A stretch of DNA of 64,000 bases from Clostridiales bacterium (GTDB taxonomy: Bacteria; Bacillota; Clostridia; Lachnospirales; Lachnospiraceae). The stretch spans positions 1 to 64,000 of the forward strand of contig JAGZJZ010000001.1 of assembly GCA_018365455.1 (NCBI GenBank). Reading direction: 5' to 3'. The notes below the pieces were generated by a model. That model saw only the letters and a program-made list of their open reading frames with translations, ran no database searches and was not told the DNA's origin. Shown piece after piece: positions 63,659 to 64,000 of this stretch. A program made the position numbers and the translations under genes. Position 1 is the stretch's first letter; each line of letters opens with the position of its first letter.

Positions 63659-64000
63659 CTACTGAATTACTACATTGCTTTCATAATTTTTCGGTACGAT
63701 GCAGACCCAGGTCTTGCCCTGATTTAATACGATCTCTTTGCCGGAGGCATCATAGTATTTTGCAGGCCCCCATTCATCATCTTTCTTCCAGGTTCCTTTT
63801 TGGTAAGTACCGTCTGAAAATACAATAGCATTTCCACCTGATTTTGTATCTATGTTCAAATAACCGTTATCGTCATAATTTTCTACTTGTGAATACTGGA
63901 AAATGACGTTTTTAAATGCCAGCTGTTCATCGGTAAGCTGATCAATCTGCTCTTTTTTATACTGGGAACGGTAGTAAAGCTTGTCCTCTGTATTGTAATC
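63659..64000 (-). CDS. DUF3048 (YerB-like) lipoprotein, C-terminal part (cut by window end)
   Basis: The minus-strand frame is open to the right edge; 113 residues are visible. They read as the C-terminal domain of DUF3048/YerB proteins (DEQLAFKNVIFQYSQVENY, then GGNAIVFSDGTYQKGTWKK, ending GKTWVCIVP). Members are lipoproteins of unknown role. A frame starting at 63859 exists but is only an internal TTG; the gene continues beyond the window. Confidence 0.85.
   Translation of the reverse strand, partial: DYNTEDKLYYRSQYKKEQIDQLTDEQLAFKNVIFQYSQVENYDDNGYLNIDTKSGGNAIVFSDGTYQKGTWKKDDEWGPAKYYDASGKEIVLNQGKTWVCIVPKNYESNVVIQ

Noticed and set aside
1..64000. tRNA, rRNA, T-box or known riboswitch
   Set aside because: I looked in the larger gaps for cloverleaf-like arms, T-box GGTGG and common riboswitch cores and saw none I could support; a covariance-model scan would be decisive.

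Overview
The window looks like chromosomal DNA of a Gram-positive, low-to-moderate GC Firmicute. Gene content (LexA with divergent YneA-like gene, SepF/YlmH cluster, MreBCD-PBP2-MinCDE-RodA cluster, RNase J, DUF378, BofC-C and SpoVB/MurJ-type proteins, YesM/YesN-type sensor pairs) fits the family Lachnospiraceae (Clostridium cluster XIVa). I cannot fix the genus. I found no rRNA, tRNA, CRISPR array, complete insertion sequence or phage. Nearly every gene between 23.0 and 63.9 kb is on the minus strand, so this arm is strongly co-oriented.

Layout. 0-2.8 kb: very AT-rich tail of an ABC-transporter operon (two FtsX-like permeases, a LolD/MacB-type ATPase, a 69-aa membrane peptide), probably acquired. 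2.9-8.4 kb: a sugar-sensing cassette of AraC-type response regulator, YesM-type histidine kinase, and two periplasmic sugar-binding proteins, the second MglB-like, with no transport permease or ATPase beside it. 8.7-10.7 kb: lexA, and divergent to it a LysM protein of YneA type under a strong promoter bracketed by three LexA-like boxes, then a GNAT acetyltransferase. 10.6-11.4 kb: gene-free but rich in palindromes, including two LexA-like sites. 11.4-17.4 kb: HxlR regulator, a decayed membrane-protein fragment, a PocR-AraC regulator, a MarR regulator with a 33-bp palindromic operator, a DUF4180 protein, and the glycerol dehydrogenase / fused dihydroxyacetone kinase operon. 17.5-22.8 kb: a UvrC-N-like nuclease behind three 34-bp tandem repeats, an XRE-desulfoferrodoxin fusion beside a PD-(D/E)XK-like protein, a DUF2461 protein and a ferredoxin-type protein.

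23-63.9 kb is housekeeping: RNase J, D-aminoacyl-tRNA deacylase, cytidylate kinase-like protein; RluD-LspA-AroB-YlmH-SepF-YggS-HlyD-like; DUF378; P-loop protein; D,D-carboxypeptidase, methylglyoxal synthase, RodA, MinE, MinD, MinC, PBP2, MreD, MreC, MreB, RadC (cell shape and division-site placement together); two FAD flavoproteins, a methionine gamma-lyase-family protein, MiaA, MutL, MutS, MiaB (mismatch repair and tRNA modification as one block); M14 peptidase; ProA, 5-formyl-THF cyclo-ligase, DUF896, ProB; BofC-C protein; pyridoxine-type kinase; SpoVB/MurJ flippase; and a DUF3048 lipoprotein cut by the window end.

The most noteworthy non-gene signal is a set of dispersed palindromic intergenic elements (about 14.35, 21.2, 23.0, 46.0, 56.4 and 57.3 kb) that share GAGCGTG/CACGCTC ends. 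Two full-length copies, and a different 159-bp hairpin at 54.6 kb, share an AGCCCGCT apex. The 54.6-kb hairpin appears to supply the last codons of miaB. I did not find a clear-cut new defence or biosynthetic system; the best candidates for novelty are these elements, the orphan palindromes at 11.1-11.3 kb, and the XRE-desulfoferrodoxin / nuclease-like pair.
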